In this document: piece after piece, positions 62,034 through 64,000 of the stretch
How positions within the stretch are numbered: the stretch's first letter is position 1
Layout of the letters: every line of letters starts with the position of its first letter
Assembly (NCBI GenBank): GCA_021204905.1
Contig: JAJPYN010000016.1
Location: 1-64,000 of the forward strand
Length of the DNA: 64,000 nt
From: Prevotella sp.
Lineage (GTDB): Bacteria; Bacteroidota; Bacteroidia; Bacteroidales; Bacteroidaceae
Direction of reading: 5' to 3'
Notes under the pieces: model-generated
The model's input: the letters and a program-made list of their open reading frames with translations, nothing else
Told to the model about the DNA's origin: nothing
Database searches by the model: none
Program-made: the position numbers and the translations under genes

Positions 62034-63095
62034 TTATTTCAGCAATGACGTGAGCGCCCGCAGCGTGCGTTTCGGCTGTGCGCCCTCGTAGAGTATCTTG
62101 TACACGGCGTCGACTATGGGGAACTCGTAGCCCTCGTATTCGTCGAGGATTTCCTTCATACATTTCGCGCCGTAGTAGCCCTCCGCTATCATCTCCATCT
62201 CCGCCTGCGCCGCCTTGATGCTGTAGCCTTTGCCTATCATCGTGCCGAAGATTTTGTTGCGCGAGAAGTTGGAGAACGCCGTTACGAGCAGGTCGCCCAA
62301 GTAGACCGAACTGTTGATGTCGCGCTGTTCGAGGGGGCTGAGCAGCGACAGGATCTCCGTCATTTCGGCTGCGGCATTTGCGACGAAGACGGCGAGGAAG
62401 TTGTCGCCCATCTTCAGTCCGTGGCACATCCCGCCGCCAATAGCGTAAATATTTTTCAGCACCGACGCATATTCTATGCCCTGAATATCTGTGGAGGTGT
62501 CTATGATGATGTTGCCGCCCGCAATCTTCTTTGCAAAGTTCTTCGCCGCCGCTTCGTCAGCGCAACCCACCGTGAGGTAAGTCAGACGGTTCATCGCCAC
62601 CTCCTCGGCGTGCGACGGACCGATGAGGCAGGCTATCTGCTCGCGGGGTATGCCGTAGTGACTGTGGAAATAGTCCGACATCACCATCTTCTCCTCAGGC
62701 ACTATGCCCTTCGTTGCCGCCACGATGAACTTGTCTTTCAGGCTCTCCGTCACTTTCTGCATGTGCTGCTTGAAGTAGGGTGAGGGCGTGACGAAGATGA
62801 GCGTGTCGAACTCGCGGATTATCTTGTTGATGTCGCTCGTGAAGTAAATCTCGTCGGGATTGAACAGCACTTGGGTCAGATAACTCGGGTTGTGTCCCGT
62901 GGCGATGATCTGGTCGATGTTCTCTTGGCGGCGCATATACCACCCGATATGGTGGGTCTTGTCGACTATCACCTTTGCCAGCGCCGTTGCCCACGACCCT
63001 CCGCCGAGCACCGCCACACGTCCGCAGCCTTTCCTATCCCCTTGAAAGAGCCGCTGAAACCCACGCACTAAACTCGTCAACTTTCGGGTTTTCAT
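62034..63095 (-). CDS. gpsA: Glycerol-3-phosphate dehydrogenase (NAD(P)+)
   Basis: Up to 353 residues. NAD-binding [25 protein letters not shown], the Lys-containing [26 protein letters not shown]. It makes sn-glycerol-3-phosphate for phospholipids. From the ATG at 63095 the gene overlaps lysS by 62 bases and carries 27 residues ahead of the Rossmann motif. A GTG just at VAVLGGG, preceded by purine-rich GGGGATAGGAAAGG, would give about 326 residues, close to the usual length, so the start is uncertain. Confidence 0.93.
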   Translation of the reverse strand: MKTRKLTSLVRGFQRLFQGDRKGCGRVAVLGGGSWATALAKVIVDKTHHIGWYMRRQENIDQIIATGHNPSYLTQVLFNPDEIYFTSDINKIIREFDTLIFVTPSPYFKQHMQKVTESLKDKFIVAATKGIVPEEKMVMSDYFHSHYGIPREQIACLIGPSHAEEVAMNRLTYLTVGCADEAAAKNFAKKIAGGNIIIDTSTDIQGIEYASVLKNIYAIGGGMCHGLKMGDNFLAVFVANAAAEMTEILSLLSPLEQRDINSSVYLGDLLVTAFSNFSRNKIFGTMIGKGYSIKAAQAEMEMIAEGYYGAKCMKEILDEYEGYEFPIVDAVYKILYEGAQPKRTLRALTSLLK

Positions 63096-64000
63096 AGTTC
63101 AACTTGTATTTCTTGTTTATGCCGCATACGTCTTGTTGCAACTTCTGCGGATTAACGTCCTTGATGTCCGCCACGAGATAGTAGCCCGCTTTTTGGAACA
63201 GGGGCACCCACTGCGCCGGTACGCCTATCGCCGCCCATTCCTCCGGGGTGGAGCGCGGCGCCGTACGCTCGGGCTTCATCTGCGGGAAGAGCAGCACCTC
63301 CTGTATGAAAGCGTTGCCGGTAAGGAGCATGACGAGGCGGTCGATGCCGATGCCTATACCCGACGTTGGCGGCATACCGTATTGCAGAGCGCGGAGGAAG
63401 TCCCGGTCGATGATCATTGCCTCGTCGTCGCCCTTGTCAGCAAGCCGCATCTGTTCGATGAAACGCTCCTCTTGGTCGATAGGGTCGTTCAGCTCGGAGT
63501 AGGCGTTTGCCAGCTCCTTACCGTTGACCATCAGCTCGAAACGCTCCGTCAGTCCGGGCTTCGTGCGGTGCATCTTCGTCAAGGGAGACATCTCTACGGG
63601 GTAGTCGATGATGAATGTCGGCTGGATAAACGTCCCCTCGCACGTCGCGCCGAATATCTCGTCGATGAGCTTGCCTTTCCCCATCGTCTCGTCAACTTCT
63701 ATCTCCAACCGTTTCGCCGCGTCGCGCATCTCTTCCTCCGACATCGCGGAGAGGTCGTAGCCCGTGCGCTCCTTGATAGCGTCGAGGATGGGCAGACGGC
63801 GGTAGGGCGCCTTGAAAGAGATAGTGTGTCCGTTGATCACCGTCTCCGAAGTGCCGTTCACGGCGATGCAGACCTGCTCCAACAACCGCTCCGTGAAGCT
63901 CATCATCCAGTTGTAATCCTTGTAGGAGACGTACAGCTCCATACACGTGAACTCCGGATTGTGGTTCTTGTCCATACCCTCGTTGCGGAAATTCTTGCCT
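63034..64000 (-). CDS. lysS: Lysyl-tRNA synthetase, class II, C-terminal part
   Basis: Partial: the gene runs off the window end, which reads [23 protein letters not shown], class II motif 2 region. Motif 3 is [32 protein letters not shown]. After it comes an extra domain of about 75 residues ([30 protein letters not shown]...), a C-terminal extension of a sort seen in Bacteroidetes enzymes. Charges tRNA-Lys. Overlaps the gpsA start region. Confidence 0.93.
   Translation of the reverse strand, partial: GKNFRNEGMDKNHNPEFTCMELYVSYKDYNWMMSFTERLLEQVCIAVNGTSETVINGHTISFKAPYRRLPILDAIKERTGYDLSAMSEEEMRDAAKRLEIEVDETMGKGKLIDEIFGATCEGTFIQPTFIIDYPVEMSPLTKMHRTKPGLTERFELMVNGKELANAYSELNDPIDQEERFIEQMRLADKGDDEAMIIDRDFLRALQYGMPPTSGIGIGIDRLVMLLTGNAFIQEVLLFPQMKPERTAPRSTPEEWAAIGVPAQWVPLFQKAGYYLVADIKDVNPQKLQQDVCGINKKYKLNYENPKVDEFSAWVSAALSRG

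Noticed and set aside
1..64000. tRNA or rRNA genes
   Set aside because: No T-loop plus acceptor arrangement or rRNA-like sequence was seen in any gap.

Overview
The window comes from a chromosome of the order Bacteroidales (phylum Bacteroidota), moderately GC-rich. The evidence is as follows. Promoters match the Bacteroidetes consensus TTTG-N19/20-TAnnTTTG. There is a BspA-like leucine-rich-repeat surface protein with a C-terminal tail that looks like a type IX secretion signal, and a PorG-like protein. The arginine operon has the succinylornithine type of transcarbamylase. The conserved porG-uppS-bamA-ompH-murI block is present, and a TPP riboswitch drives a TonB receptor plus PnuT. No tRNA, rRNA, CRISPR array or transposase gene was seen.

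Layout. 1-612 holds a cluster of short palindromic repeats. 613-9165 carries two large secreted repeat proteins that share a three-domain block. 9299-13473 (minus) has an acyltransferase, a small membrane protein, and a tight pair of an EcoRI-type adenine methyltransferase and a DUF262-HNH nuclease. 13520-13775 is a structured RNA with an intrinsic terminator, upstream of that pair. 13927-18348 is a decaying glycosyltransferase region: a GT2 remnant, a GT39-like gene with an in-frame amber codon, and intact GT2 and GT4 genes. 18605-22267 has pgpA and a calcium P-type ATPase separated by six 34-bp tandem repeats. 22459-22735 is a second structured RNA related to the first, followed by a small lipoprotein, a LysM barrel protein and dgt. 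25770-26463 is a second palindrome cluster, flanked by a 19-bp duplication of the dgt 3' end.

26464-36383 (minus) is a ten-gene arginine/proline run: argR, a GNAT gene, argG, argC, argD, proC, proB, proA, an acyl-CoA ligase and argF'. Its promoter carries TGCATA-type elements that may be ArgR operators. After an outer-membrane barrel gene comes the envelope block 38910-47214: a DUF6242-like lipoprotein, porG, uppS, bamA, three ompH/skp paralogues and murI. Convergent to it is lolC/E-rbfA-O-methyltransferase-aroQ, with xerD divergent from aroQ. A candidate free-standing non-coding RNA lies at 51113-51390, before mtgA and a uvrD/pcrA helicase. The thiamine locus 54671-59767 has a TPP riboswitch, TonB receptor, pnuT and a second TonB receptor. 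The window closes with a minus-strand run of lysS (cut by the window end), gpsA, pgi and a HAD phosphatase.

The most unusual content is outside the genes. There are two homologous leader-type RNAs ending in terminators, a third candidate RNA, two palindrome clusters, at least six unrelated short tandem-repeat blocks in intergenic leaders, and a dispersed TTAGTTGCTACT motif. The methyltransferase/DUF262-HNH pair is the best candidate for an uncharacterised defence system. All functional calls were made by reading the sequence; no database search was run.
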